The position numbers and the translations under genes were made by a program. The notes beneath the pieces were generated by a model that searched no databases, was not told the DNA's origin, and saw only the letters and a program-made list of their open reading frames with translations. Positions 34,467-43,588 of a DNA stretch of 64,000 bases are shown piece by piece (within the stretch, counting starts at the first letter, position 1; every line of letters starts with the position of its first letter). The stretch lies in contig DASCMS010000008.1 of assembly GCA_036011085.1 (NCBI GenBank), forward strand, positions 16,966-80,965, given 5' to 3'. This DNA comes from UBA8231 sp036011085. GTDB lineage: Bacteria; Latescibacterota; UBA2968; UBA8231.

Positions 34467-35435
34467 CTAGAGGACGGCGTAGACACCTGCAAGACAGCAG
34501 GCGGCGCCCACCAGGGCGCGCGCGTCGACCTTCTCTTTGAGGAACAGAACGGCCAGTGCCACACCGAAGACCGGTGAGGCACTGGTGAGTGTGACGGTCT
34601 TGGCCGGACCGATCTGCGACAGCGCACTGAGGAACAGATACGCCCCCAGGCCCATGCCGGACAGACCGGAGCCGACGAGCAGCACCCAGGTGCGGCGGGT
34701 CAGCGGCCGCAGAGCCTGGCCGGCCGGCCGCATGACGAGCAGGTAGAGCAACAGGGCGACCATGGGCATACGTACGGCGTTGGCCTGCACCATCGTCAGG
34801 TGCACGAGGGCCGGCTTCAACAGAGTGACTGCCAGACCCCAGAGCAGGGCGGCCGTCAGAGCACAGAGGACTCCACGCAGCAAGCGAACCGGTGGCACGG
34901 TGCCGGAAGCGTGTGGCGTCGCGCCGGAAGCGTATGGCGTCGTGCCGGAAGCGTGTGGCGTCGTGCCGGAAGCGTGTGGCGTCGCGCCAGACGTCTTCGG
35001 CACTTTCGCCCAGGCCAGCAGCACCACACCGACTCCCACCAGCAGGCTGCCGAGCAGAATCGTGGGCTGCAGTGGTGTACCCAGCAGGAGGCGTTCGAAC
35101 AGCAGGGTTGTCAGCGGAAACGTGCCCGACACCGGCATGGCACGTGACACGCCGATCTCCCGCAGCGCCACCAGGTACAGGGTGTCACCGACGACGAGGC
35201 CACAGGAGAGCGAGATCAGCAACAGGCCCCACTCGCTCCAGGGCACCAGCGCCAGGCTGGAAAGGGGCGCCGAAAAGGGCATCAGGAGAAGAAACAGAAG
35301 GCCCGCGGCGCCGCAGCGTACCGCGTTGATCGTCGCCGGCGCCACCTGGTGGGCGAGGGTGCGCAGCACCAGAGCGTTGATCGCCCAGAGGACGGCACAC
35401 CCCAGAGCGTAGAGCTCCGCTGTCGACAAAGTCAC
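34467..35435 (-). CDS. EamA/DMT family transporter with an expanded repeat loop
   Basis: A 322-residue inner-membrane protein with ten predicted helices in two EamA repeats, like RhaT/RarD-type metabolite exporters. Between the two halves is a hydrophilic loop made of four perfect or nearly perfect 7-residue units (pattern SGxTPxA), encoded by a 21-base tandem repeat (34902-34985). Such a loop is not normal for the family. GTG 35435 is the likely start. The gene is divergent from the glutaredoxin gene with a 23-base gap. Confidence 0.85.
   Translation of the reverse strand: MTLSTAELYALGCAVLWAINALVLRTLAHQVAPATINAVRCGAAGLLFLLLMPFSAPLSSLALVPWSEWGLLLISLSCGLVVGDTLYLVALREIGVSRAMPVSGTFPLTTLLFERLLLGTPLQPTILLGSLLVGVGVVLLAWAKVPKTSGATPHASGTTPHASGTTPYASGATPHASGTVPPVRLLRGVLCALTAALLWGLAVTLLKPALVHLTMVQANAVRMPMVALLLYLLVMRPAGQALRPLTRRTWVLLVGSGLSGMGLGAYLFLSALSQIGPAKTVTLTSASPVFGVALAVLFLKEKVDARALVGAACCLAGVYAVL
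34902..34985. repeat. four tandem 21-bp repeats inside the EamA gene
   Basis: Units of 21 bases (GCCGGAAGCGTGTGGCGTCG plus one variable base) start at 34902, 34923, 34944 and 34965, differing at one or two positions. Being a multiple of three, they keep the reading frame and add seven residues each to the central loop of the transporter. Copy-number change by slippage would be neutral for the frame. Confidence 0.85.
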
Positions 35436-35458
35436 CGCAATGGGCGAGGTTCCAGGGC

Positions 35459-35716
35459 ATGACCGAGACGACTCCGAAGATCATCGCCTACCTCAGCCCC
35501 ATGTGTCCGTGGACGAGAGGGGTGGTGCACTTTCTGCAATCGCACAACTTCGAGTTCGAAACCCGCGACGTCAGTCGAGACGCCGACGCCTACAGGGACA
35601 TGGTCACCAGGAGCGGTCAGCACTCGTCCCCGTGTGTCGAGATCGACGGTCACATGCTGGCCGATGTCGGCGGCGATGAGGTCGAAGTCTGGATGCGGCA
35701 GAATGGCCACATCTAG
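35459..35716 (+). CDS. glutaredoxin-like protein
   Basis: An 85-residue thioredoxin-fold protein. The active-site motif is SPMCPWTRGV, so it has a single N-terminal Cys (CPWT) in place of the dithiol CPYC. The cis-Pro loop reads SSPCVEIDGHML, with an extra Cys directly after Pro, and ends DVGGDEVEVW, which matches the GSH-binding GGxDD/E end. It may work as a monothiol glutaredoxin or reduce through the second Cys. It is encoded alone. Confidence 0.85.
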   Translation: MTETTPKIIAYLSPMCPWTRGVVHFLQSHNFEFETRDVSRDADAYRDMVTRSGQHSSPCVEIDGHMLADVGGDEVEVWMRQNGHI

Positions 35717-35737
35717 AGCCCTGCGGCGCCAGCCGTT

Positions 35738-37111
35738 CTAGCTGCGCGCGTGGTGTGACTCCCGCGGTGCGCGATAGGCGACCTCGAGGTGGGGCGTCTT
35801 CAGCTTCTTGTGGCCACCGTGTTTGGAGCGCAGGCAACTTTCGAGGATGCCGTTGACGATCATCGTGCGCTCCGCCGGGAAGGGGGCTGCACCCGTGGTC
35901 AGCATCTCGTCGATCTTGGCCACCAGACAGGCGGAGTAGGTCACGTTCGGTGTCGGTGACAGAAAGAACTGGCAGGACACCGGATCGGCTTTGCCCTTCA
36001 GTTTGCAGGCGAAGTTGTAGTCGGCCACCGCGCCATTGATCATCAGCAGCGTCGCTCTGAGGCCGTCGCGGAATTCGATGAGATAGGCCGCCGGCTTTTC
36101 CACCAGCTTCATCAGCTCTCCTGAGCCGAGCAGATCCTGGGTGCGGCCGTCCTCGTGGGTCAGGCCCTGAGGCGAATCCGAGCGCGACAATGCCGCCTCC
36201 AGCAGGCGCATCGACCAGCGCCCCTCGTCCCCGGCTTTCCACACCTTCTTGCCCTCGATCAACTGTACCGAGGCCACACCGGTCTCGCCGCCGCGCCGGC
36301 GTTCGATCATACACTGCATGGCTTCGAGGGCGTGGTAGTCCATGGCGTCGGAGCCCCCGACACCGACCATCAGCGCCTCCTCGATGTCACAGTCGTAGGG
36401 CAGCTCAACGTCAGGCAGGCGCCAGGTGACGGGCAGCGATGATCCGGCCAGAATCGGGAAGCTGAGGCGATGGCCGTCGGCCACCATTTCGCGAGCCTTG
36501 TCGAAACTGTAGGACAGGTGCTTGTCGTTGTAGACCGGTACCGAGCGGCCAGCGGCTTCGAAGACTTTCACACACTCCTTGAACATCTCGTAGCGAGGGT
36601 ACTGGATCTGCCCCAGCTCGTTGCTCGGGTAGTCGCCGTGCTCGCCGATGATGAGCACGCCGTCGACGGCCAGATCGCGTCCACCGCAGCGCAACGCCTG
36701 GGCGACGCTGGGGTAGATCTCGAAGCCGAACTCGCGGGCGCGGTCGACGCTCTGATCACCCTCCGGGGTCTGGTCGACGTACAGGGAGACAACCTTCGTG
36801 TTCGACCGACGCCACTCACCCTCGTAGGGATAGCCCACCAGGAACCGGTCGGCGAAGTGCTGGGCGTGGGACAGATATCTGTACACCGTGGCGATCACGG
36901 CCAGACGCAACGGTGCGGTGGCATCGCCGGTGGCCGGCGTCTTGCCGGTCCGGCTGCGTGCTGCCGGCGTCGGACGTCGGGGCGCTGGCGGACGCCGTGC
37001 GGCGGCCTTGGTCCTGGCTCTGGGGGCCGTCTTGGCGGCGCGCGGTCGCTTGACCGGGGGGCTGACGGCACTCTTCGGAGTCGCTTTCGATTTCTTCTTC
37101 TTGTCAGGCAT
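35738..37111 (-). CDS. conserved uncharacterised protein with histone H1-like basic tail (paralogue A)
   Basis: A 457-residue protein. Residues 1 to about 65 are an Ala/Lys/Arg/Pro-rich tail of the histone H1 type (AAKTAPRARTKAAARR). The rest is a conserved family with a Rossmann-like start (LRLAVIATVYRYL) and motifs IIGEHGDYPSN, YNDKHLSY, AGSSLPVTWR, HALEAMQCMIERR and GGETGV. The function of the family is not known to me. It shares those motifs along the whole length with the gene immediately upstream (37118-38323), 6 bases away, so the two are tandem duplicates in one operon, and only this copy has the basic tail. Confidence 0.75.
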   Translation of the reverse strand: MPDKKKKSKATPKSAVSPPVKRPRAAKTAPRARTKAAARRPPAPRRPTPAARSRTGKTPATGDATAPLRLAVIATVYRYLSHAQHFADRFLVGYPYEGEWRRSNTKVVSLYVDQTPEGDQSVDRAREFGFEIYPSVAQALRCGGRDLAVDGVLIIGEHGDYPSNELGQIQYPRYEMFKECVKVFEAAGRSVPVYNDKHLSYSFDKAREMVADGHRLSFPILAGSSLPVTWRLPDVELPYDCDIEEALMVGVGGSDAMDYHALEAMQCMIERRRGGETGVASVQLIEGKKVWKAGDEGRWSMRLLEAALSRSDSPQGLTHEDGRTQDLLGSGELMKLVEKPAAYLIEFRDGLRATLLMINGAVADYNFACKLKGKADPVSCQFFLSPTPNVTYSACLVAKIDEMLTTGAAPFPAERTMIVNGILESCLRSKHGGHKKLKTPHLEVAYRAPRESHHARS

Positions 37112-37117
37112 TATCGT

Positions 37118-38323
37118 TCACGTCCGCCAGAATGTGGATTCGGGGTTGGCCTGGTAGGTTACCGCCGCCAGGTGAGGCGTCCTGAGTCTCTTGCCCTCCT
37201 GCTGCAGGCTGTCCACAGCCGCGGCGGTGAGCCCCGTCGTCATCAAGGTGCGCTCCACAGGGTAGGAGGGTCTGCCGGTGAGGAACATCTGCTCCACGTT
37301 GTTGACCTGAGGACTGAAGAAACTGGCCAGTGTGGAACGAGCCGGCGGCATGGGCAGGTACATCTGCGTCGACAGCGGTTTTTCCCGACCGCCGACGCGG
37401 GCGGCAAAGTTGAAGTCCTGTACCAGGCCGCTGAGCAACAGCATGGTCGACTGCAGCCCGTCTGCGTGCCGGTAGACGTAGGCCACCGGCTTCTCACACA
37501 GCTTCTTCAACTCGTCGATGGTGGGCAACACGTCATTGAAGCCCGGTCGTGGCTGCGAGAGCGTGTGACTCCGAGACAGGGCCGCTTCGAACAGGTCACG
37601 CGACCATACGCCCTTGTGGTGCGCTTCCCAGAATTTCTCGTCGCGGTAGGTCTCCAGCCAGTTGACGCCGTGCTCGCCCCCGGCGCGGCGCTCGACCATA
37701 CACTGCAGCGTTTCCAGCCCGTGGAAATCGTAGCTGTCGACACCCCCGTAGCAGACGCAGACCGCTTCGCTTACCTGAGATTCGAGGGGCATCTCGATCT
37801 GCGGTGTGCGCCAGGTGACGGGCAGGGACGAACCCGCCATGAAGGGGATACCCAATTCGACGGACTCGTCGTACATGTGGCGGGCCCAGTCCCAGTTCCA
37901 CGACAGGTGCTTGTCGTTGAAGATGGGGGCCACCTTTCCGGTCGTGCGGAAGACGGACACCATCTGCTGGAAAAACTCATATCTAGGGTACTGGTGCTGG
38001 CCCTTCTCGTTGCGATGGTATTTGCCGTGCTCGCCGACCAGGAGGATACCGTCGACGGCCAGATCCGAGCCGCCAAGGGTCAACGCCTCGGCGATGGTGG
38101 GCACCAGCTTCATCTTTGGAAAACGGGCGAGGCGATCCAGCGTCAGGTCTCCCTCCGGACGCTGATCCACATAGAGCGAGACGATATCCATGGGGGGGCG
38201 GTGGTGGCGGCCGTTCCAGCCATAGCCCTCGAGAAAGCGGTCGACGATATGCTGCCCGTGGGAGAACTTGCGGTACTCCGTGACCACGGCGGCGATCTTC
38301 AGTCTCTTCTTCTTGGCACTCAA
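37118..38323 (-). CDS. conserved uncharacterised protein (paralogue B)
   Basis: A protein of about 401 residues that parallels the downstream gene: KIAAVVTEYRKFSH, VSLYVDQRPEGD, LVGEHGKYHRN, FNDKHLSW, AGSSLPVTWR and HGLETLQCMVERR correspond one to one. There is no known function. The start is a judgement. The frame is open to ATG 38485, but that would overlap the divergent dockerin gene by 35 bases; TTG 38323 has GGGAGA about 9 bases upstream, begins at KKKRLKIAAVV as expected from the paralogue, and clears the overlap. It is the first gene of a two-gene operon. Confidence 0.7.
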   Translation of the reverse strand: MSAKKKRLKIAAVVTEYRKFSHGQHIVDRFLEGYGWNGRHHRPPMDIVSLYVDQRPEGDLTLDRLARFPKMKLVPTIAEALTLGGSDLAVDGILLVGEHGKYHRNEKGQHQYPRYEFFQQMVSVFRTTGKVAPIFNDKHLSWNWDWARHMYDESVELGIPFMAGSSLPVTWRTPQIEMPLESQVSEAVCVCYGGVDSYDFHGLETLQCMVERRAGGEHGVNWLETYRDEKFWEAHHKGVWSRDLFEAALSRSHTLSQPRPGFNDVLPTIDELKKLCEKPVAYVYRHADGLQSTMLLLSGLVQDFNFAARVGGREKPLSTQMYLPMPPARSTLASFFSPQVNNVEQMFLTGRPSYPVERTLMTTGLTAAAVDSLQQEGKRLRTPHLAAVTYQANPESTFWRT

Positions 38324-38450
38324 ATCGTGGGTTCTCCCGGGGCGGACATCGAGGCGCTGCGGGCGCACAAGATAGACCGACCGGGCCCCCGGCTCCAGCG
38401 CCAGAACGACCGCCGTTGACGGTGGCCGTCCCGGGCGGGATGTTTGCCCC

Positions 38451-39503
38451 ATGCCTTGCCACGCCCGGACGAACAGGTTGCCCATTGCCTTGATGGCGGT
38501 CCTGACGTCTGCGGCTGCCTGGTCTCAGGATGTGCCGGCGGCGGACTTCGACGCCAGCGGTCAGGTCGACCTGGACGACCTGGCCCTGCTGCGACAGGCG
38601 GTGGGGGGGACAGACCTGCGCTTCGATCTGGATGGTAGCGGCCGGGTTGATGTGGGGGATCTGTTCCGCTTCGCCGAGTCGGTGGCCGAGCCGCTGCCGT
38701 ACGAGCCGGCCCGCCAGCCGCACAACTACACCGTGCGCACGACTCGCCAGGAGGTCTACCTGTCGATGCCGGAGTATTCGGCGCGGGTGCGCCACGCCAC
38801 ACCCTTCGGCATCTCCGCTCTGCGTCGTCGCGGCCAGAGGGCGGACTTTGCCCACGACGATCTGCCACTGGCGGACTGGGAGTGGTTCTGGTTCAACTCC
38901 AAAGTTCTCGGCAAGCGCCGGCACAAGCTGCTGGAGATGGACTGGGGCCTGCCTGAAGTGCGGGAGCTGCCGGATCGCCTCGAGGTCGTCTACCGTCTGC
39001 CCATATCGCGGATCGGCATCGATGTTGGAGTCCGTTACAGTTTTCTGGCCAGTGGCTCCTCCTTCCATGTGACCTACAGCATGTTCAACGGCTCCCGGTG
39101 GCCGATGGAGGAGTGTTACGTCATGCTCGGGTTGCCCGGTTTCTCCAACCACGGCTTCGTGACCGAGGTAGCCAGCGCCAGAGAACAGCGCCTGCCGGCC
39201 TGGCCGCACGACATGTTTCTGACCGAGGCCCTGGCGCGGGGCCTGGCGGAGTACCAGCTGCTACGCCACAACGCCGGCACCGGTCTGAGCGAGGGGCTCA
39301 AGGGTAGCGTCAGCCTGCAGGACGCCAGCGGCGACTATCGACTGTCCTCCTACTACCTGGCTGACAAGTCGGTGCTCTCGGCCCACTCGGCGCACACCAA
39401 CAAGCCCCGCTACCTGACGAGCCATCTCTACATCACGCTGGGTGACCTGCTGCCGCAACAGGAACGCTCCGTCACCATCCACCACGTCCTGACAGGACCC
39501 TAA
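38451..39503 (+). CDS. secreted protein with N-terminal dockerin-like repeats
   Basis: A 350-residue exported protein. The signal peptide spans about residues 1-26 (PIALMAVLTSAAAWSQ). Residues about 32-80 contain two calcium-loop repeats, DFDASGQVDLDDL and DLDGSGRVDVGDL, each followed by a helix, which is the dockerin type I pattern. The rest (about 270 residues) is beta-rich and resembles aldose-epimerase-like or carbohydrate-interacting sandwich folds, but I cannot assign it. A dockerin would attach it to a cohesin scaffold; no cohesin is seen here. The next gene begins 3 bases after its stop. Confidence 0.7.
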   Translation: MPCHARTNRLPIALMAVLTSAAAWSQDVPAADFDASGQVDLDDLALLRQAVGGTDLRFDLDGSGRVDVGDLFRFAESVAEPLPYEPARQPHNYTVRTTRQEVYLSMPEYSARVRHATPFGISALRRRGQRADFAHDDLPLADWEWFWFNSKVLGKRRHKLLEMDWGLPEVRELPDRLEVVYRLPISRIGIDVGVRYSFLASGSSFHVTYSMFNGSRWPMEECYVMLGLPGFSNHGFVTEVASAREQRLPAWPHDMFLTEALARGLAEYQLLRHNAGTGLSEGLKGSVSLQDASGDYRLSSYYLADKSVLSAHSAHTNKPRYLTSHLYITLGDLLPQQERSVTIHHVLTGP

Positions 39504-39506
39504 CAG

Positions 39507-40547
39507 ATGTCCGATCTGATCGTCGTACATCCACAATTCGACAGGAGCTGGCCCTGGGCGGCCGATCACTTCCACCAGCTGTGGTCTGGTGACGGCACGC
39601 CCGATTTCGTGCGCCTCACCGATGCGGACGACCCGTCTCTGGCGGTGGCATGGCAACGGTCGAAGCGACCGGACGTCACGCGTCTCGTCTGTCTCGGGGT
39701 TCAGTCCACAGTCGCCGATCTGCGGTCACTGAGCTCGCTGCGCGAAGCCGTATTCGAAGGCGGTCGACTCGACGACGAGGCGGCGGCGTTGCTGACGGAG
39801 CGTGGTGTCAGCGTCTATCGGCAGCAGAGCGAGGGCTTCTGGGGGCAGTCGGTGGCGGAGGTGGGCCTGGCGCTGACGCTGTGCGGTCTGCGCCGAATTC
39901 CCCAGTTGTATCGGGACATGAGCAAGTCACACGACCCGTGGGACTACGAGCCACCCGGGGGGCAAGGGCGACCCGGTGCCCGGGGTCACCAGTACTGTGA
40001 TGATGACCGTTTCACCAGCGGTACCCTGGCCGGCAAACGCGTGGCAGTCGTGGGGGCCGGCAACATCGGCAGCCGCTACGCCAGCTTCGCCCACGCCCTG
40101 GGAGGCGAGGTGTCGGTGTGGGATCCATACGCGGCGGAACCCGCCTTCCATCGGGCCGGAGCGCGCCGGGAGCACCATCTCGAGCGACTGATGGAAGACG
40201 CCGAAATTTTCGCTCCCATGGTCCCCCTCACCGAGTCGACCCGGGGTCTGGTGACGGCGCAGCACATCAACGCCCTGCCGTCAGGCTGCCTGGTGGTCAC
40301 GGTGACGCGCGCCGCCATCTGTGACACACAGGCGCTGCGGCGCCGCGTGCTGGCAGACGAACTGGCCCTGGCGGCCGATGTGTTCGACGTCGAGCCCCTG
40401 CCCCTCGACGACCCTCTGCTCACCCGCCACAATGTCGTGCACACACCACACATCGCCGGGCGCACGGCCGATGCCAACCGATCCTGGGCGGAGGCTCTGG
40501 CGGCGCAGTTCCGTCCCCGTCTTGCCGGAGTCGACGGGGCTCGGTAA
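39507..40547 (+). CDS. D-2-hydroxyacid dehydrogenase family protein
   Basis: A 346-residue NAD-dependent enzyme. The cofactor loop is VVGAGNIGSRY, followed by the acidic ribose contact in VWDPY. Catalytic residues are Arg in TVTRAAICD, Glu in FDVEPLPLDDPL and His in TPHIAGRT. It reduces a 2-keto acid or oxidises a D-2-hydroxy acid. It opens an apparent operon with a transketolase, cyclophilin and EamA transporter, and starts 3 bases after the dockerin gene, so it may belong to the same transcript. The exact substrate is unknown. Confidence 0.85.
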   Translation: MSDLIVVHPQFDRSWPWAADHFHQLWSGDGTPDFVRLTDADDPSLAVAWQRSKRPDVTRLVCLGVQSTVADLRSLSSLREAVFEGGRLDDEAAALLTERGVSVYRQQSEGFWGQSVAEVGLALTLCGLRRIPQLYRDMSKSHDPWDYEPPGGQGRPGARGHQYCDDDRFTSGTLAGKRVAVVGAGNIGSRYASFAHALGGEVSVWDPYAAEPAFHRAGARREHHLERLMEDAEIFAPMVPLTESTRGLVTAQHINALPSGCLVVTVTRAAICDTQALRRRVLADELALAADVFDVEPLPLDDPLLTRHNVVHTPHIAGRTADANRSWAEALAAQFRPRLAGVDGAR

Positions 40548-40584
40548 TCTTTCAGCAGCCGATACCCACCACAGAAAGCTCCCG

Positions 40585-42852
40585 ATGAACAGCCTTCAGG
40601 CCGCCGCCGCCGGCCAGACCCGTCGAAATAAGAAACTGCTCGCTGACGCCAGGTATCTCGGAGAGCGTGTCACCTCCAAGGTGCTGCCTCTGCAGATCGA
40701 TGTAGCCCACACAGCAGACCTGAGTCAGGATCAGGTCGACGCTCTCGAGGCGTTGCAGATCGAGGCGGCCCGCACGTCTATCGGCTCCCTGGCATCGCTG
40801 GCCAAGATCGGTGAGCTCGACCACCTCGGCGGCGGTCTCGAGTTGATCCCGGCGCTGAGTCTCACCATGGCGGTAACCGACTACGAGCGTGTCGAGTTCA
40901 CTATTGAACACGCGCACACGAGCATCGGCTACTTTTCTACTCTCGCCGCGTTTGGTTTCGTCGATGCGTCTGATGTGGTCGACGGCTTCCGGCGCGGGAT
41001 CGACATCCCCGGTCACGTGTCCTGGCTCCCGGGCGGCACACAGCTCAACGGTGGTCGTCTCGGCGTGATGGTGCCGGTGTCCGTCGGTCAGGCTCTCGGC
41101 AAACGCGCTCGCAACGAGGACGGTGCCTGGGTCATCACCCACTGCGGCGACGCCGGCTGGATCTCGGGCCAGGCTCTCAACGGCTTCAACGGCGCCGATG
41201 TGGGCGATGCGCCGGTGACCTTCATCATGCACCGCAACGGCATCCAGCTGTCCGGCGCCACGCGGTCGGTCATGGACAAGGATCCGCGCCCCATCATCGA
41301 ATCGCTGGGGGTCCGCATTCTCGAGATTCCGTCACTGCATGACACGGTCGCTCTCTACGGCGCCTACCGCGAAGGCTGGCGGCTGGCACAGGAGGGCACG
41401 CCGAACCTGATCTACCCGACGGGATATCGCTCTCAGGAAGGTCAGGGCATCATCGACCTGAACTGGTTCGGTGAGAAGTACGGTGTTCGCCGCCGTGTCG
41501 AGGCCCTGGCCAGCGCCAACGGTGTGTCCATGGACCGGCCCGTGTGGGTGCCTGGATCTCTCATGAGCTACCGCGACGAGGGGCCCATGACGGAGTGCCT
41601 GTTCCTCGTCAACGATCTGCCCGGCGGCGAAGGACACCACGACGGGCACATGAAGGGGCGGGACGAGTCGGCCGTGCTGGCCGAGACCATGCTGCAGATG
41701 TCGCCGGCACAGAGCACGATCCTCGACGGTCTGCGCAAGGGCGCGCGGCGTACCGTGGTAACCACCGCCCGCCCGGCCAAGGGCAGCCCCAACCTGACGT
41801 TGACAGCCGCACAACTCAAGGCCGCCAAGCTGCCCGCTGCCGGCGACAAGACGAGCGCCCGCGGCGGCTCCGAGGCGGGGTATGCCGCTGTCGCCGGAGC
41901 CCATCCCGACTCGGTCTTCCTCGTCAGCTGCGACCTCGACGTGTCGACCAAGCTCGGCAAGGCCCAGGCGCTGCTGGCAGCCGACCACACCCTGGAGATG
42001 AGCATCGAGGAGCAGGCGGCGGCGCTGATCGCCGATGGTCTGGCCATGAGTTCGCGGCAACCGCAGCTGAACGTGGTCTCCACCTTCGCCGCCTTCTTTG
42101 AAGGGATCGCTCGCGAGGGTTTCGATCTGTGGCGCTATCAGCGCAACCTGACGGGGGTCAACGAGGGGCTCAACGTCGCCTTTCACGTGTCCCATGTCGG
42201 CGCCTGCACCGGGCGCGATCACTTTTCCGGCTGGGGACTCGACTGGATCAACATCGGGCTCACCTACCTGCCCTACCTGCACCGGTTCTACGCCCCGGCG
42301 GATGCGCGCGCGGCGTTTCTCGCCGTCGTTGATACGGCCGCCCACTACGGCGGCCACGTCATCGGCATCCCGCGGGACAACCTGCCGGTGCTGACCAGGC
42401 AGGACGGCTCCGGCCCGTTGTGGGAGGCCACCGATCCTTTTGAGACGGTGACATCCTTCCGCAGCTACGCCGGCGCTGAACGTGCCATCCTTGCCATGGG
42501 GGCCCCCGCCTTTCTCGCCGAGGACGCGGCGGCGAAGCTGGCCAGGAAGGGTGTGCCCACAGACGTGCATATCATCAACGGTCTGCCCCTCGAGCCGAAG
42601 CAGCTGGAAAATCTGCTGGCGCCCTACACCGCCGGTGTCGTTACGATCGAGGATGGCTTCATCGGCACCGAGCACACCGGCGTCCGCGGGTTTGCCGGCC
42701 TGGTGGCCAGCAAGGCGGCCGATGCCTGTCTGCCCGTCGCACATATCGGCATCACCGATCCGACGACGGCCCCCGCCGATGGTCACATGGAAACGTGGGA
42801 CCACTTCGGCATCACCAGTGCCGCGCTGGTGAAGGCCGTGCAGACATTATAG
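40585..42852 (+). CDS. transketolase family protein
   Basis: A 755-residue thiamine-diphosphate enzyme. The cofactor motif is GDAGWISGQ followed about 20 residues later by MHRNG, in place of the GDG...N of classical transketolase. The catalytic Glu of the Pyr domain is in MSIEEQAAALIADGLA. C-terminal domain landmarks are also present (IINGLPLEP, IEDGFIGTEH). It would shuttle two-carbon units between sugar phosphates, though substitutions around the cofactor loop place it away from the housekeeping enzyme. ATG 40585 begins the homology, and the gene ends 10 bases before the cyclophilin frame. Confidence 0.85.
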   Translation: MNSLQAAAAGQTRRNKKLLADARYLGERVTSKVLPLQIDVAHTADLSQDQVDALEALQIEAARTSIGSLASLAKIGELDHLGGGLELIPALSLTMAVTDYERVEFTIEHAHTSIGYFSTLAAFGFVDASDVVDGFRRGIDIPGHVSWLPGGTQLNGGRLGVMVPVSVGQALGKRARNEDGAWVITHCGDAGWISGQALNGFNGADVGDAPVTFIMHRNGIQLSGATRSVMDKDPRPIIESLGVRILEIPSLHDTVALYGAYREGWRLAQEGTPNLIYPTGYRSQEGQGIIDLNWFGEKYGVRRRVEALASANGVSMDRPVWVPGSLMSYRDEGPMTECLFLVNDLPGGEGHHDGHMKGRDESAVLAETMLQMSPAQSTILDGLRKGARRTVVTTARPAKGSPNLTLTAAQLKAAKLPAAGDKTSARGGSEAGYAAVAGAHPDSVFLVSCDLDVSTKLGKAQALLAADHTLEMSIEEQAAALIADGLAMSSRQPQLNVVSTFAAFFEGIAREGFDLWRYQRNLTGVNEGLNVAFHVSHVGACTGRDHFSGWGLDWINIGLTYLPYLHRFYAPADARAAFLAVVDTAAHYGGHVIGIPRDNLPVLTRQDGSGPLWEATDPFETVTSFRSYAGAERAILAMGAPAFLAEDAAAKLARKGVPTDVHIINGLPLEPKQLENLLAPYTAGVVTIEDGFIGTEHTGVRGFAGLVASKAADACLPVAHIGITDPTTAPADGHMETWDHFGITSAALVKAVQTL

Positions 42853-42889
42853 CCCACACCACATGGATATGAACACCAAGGAGAGTGCA

Positions 42890-43588
42890 TTGAAGATTCT
42901 GAAGACGCTGACCACGACCCTGTTCGCCGCCGCTGTCATCGCCGGCTGCGGCAACGGTGATTCCGCCAATGCCGCCAATGTCGAAGCTGCCGCCGATGCG
43001 GCGAAGGGACAGAAAGTGCTGCTGGATGCTGACAGCCCGGAGATGAAGAAGCAGGCGCCGGATGAGTACCAGGCTCGGTTTGAGACGAACAAGGGAGCTT
43101 TCGTCATCGACGTGGAGCGCAAGCTGGCACCCCACGGTGCGGATCGCTTCTACAACCTGGTGCGCCACGGCTTCTACGACGGGCAGAAGTTCTTCCGTGT
43201 GATGCCCAATTTCATCGTCCAGTGGGGTATGCACGGCGATCCCAAGATCACCGCCATCTGGCAGAACGCGACGATCCTCGATGATCCCGTGGCGATCTCC
43301 AACGAGCGCGGGACGGTCACCTATGCCAAGCCCGGACGGGGCTCCAACAACCGCACCGTCCAGTTGTTCATCAACCTGGTAGACAACGGCGAAACAGGGG
43401 CTCGTCTCGACAGACAACGGTTCTCTCCCTTTGGCCGTGTCTCCGAGGGTATGAAGGTCGTCGACGCGATCACCACCGAATACGGGCAGTCACCGAACCA
43501 GCCCATGATCGCCCAGGGCGGCAACGCCTATCTCAACGAGAATTACCCCAACCTGGATACGATCCTGAGCGCCAAGATCGTCGACTGA
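42890..43588 (+). CDS. lipoprotein peptidyl-prolyl cis-trans isomerase (cyclophilin)
   Basis: A 232-residue cyclophilin with an export signal. TTG 42890 is chosen as the start: AAGGAG lies 6 bases upstream, and it gives MKILKTLTTTLFAAAVIAGC, a textbook lipoprotein signal; the upstream ATG at 42863 would add nine polar residues. Cyclophilin motifs are FFRVMPNFIVQWG, QLFINLVDN and RFSPFGRVSEGMKVVD. It should catalyse proline isomerisation on exported proteins from a membrane anchor. It is the third gene of the dehydrogenase-transketolase operon. Confidence 0.85.
   Translation: MKILKTLTTTLFAAAVIAGCGNGDSANAANVEAAADAAKGQKVLLDADSPEMKKQAPDEYQARFETNKGAFVIDVERKLAPHGADRFYNLVRHGFYDGQKFFRVMPNFIVQWGMHGDPKITAIWQNATILDDPVAISNERGTVTYAKPGRGSNNRTVQLFINLVDNGETGARLDRQRFSPFGRVSEGMKVVDAITTEYGQSPNQPMIAQGGNAYLNENYPNLDTILSAKIVD

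Noticed and set aside
34902..34985. CRISPR-like regular repeats
   Set aside because: The units are contiguous with no spacers and stay in the reading frame of a transporter, so they are coding tandem repeats.
36470..38419. Very long open frame (649 codons) on the plus strand opposite the two tandem paralogues
   Set aside because: It is antisense to two well-conserved coding sequences and arises from high third-position GC; it has low-complexity Arg/Val/Asp composition and no recognisable domain.
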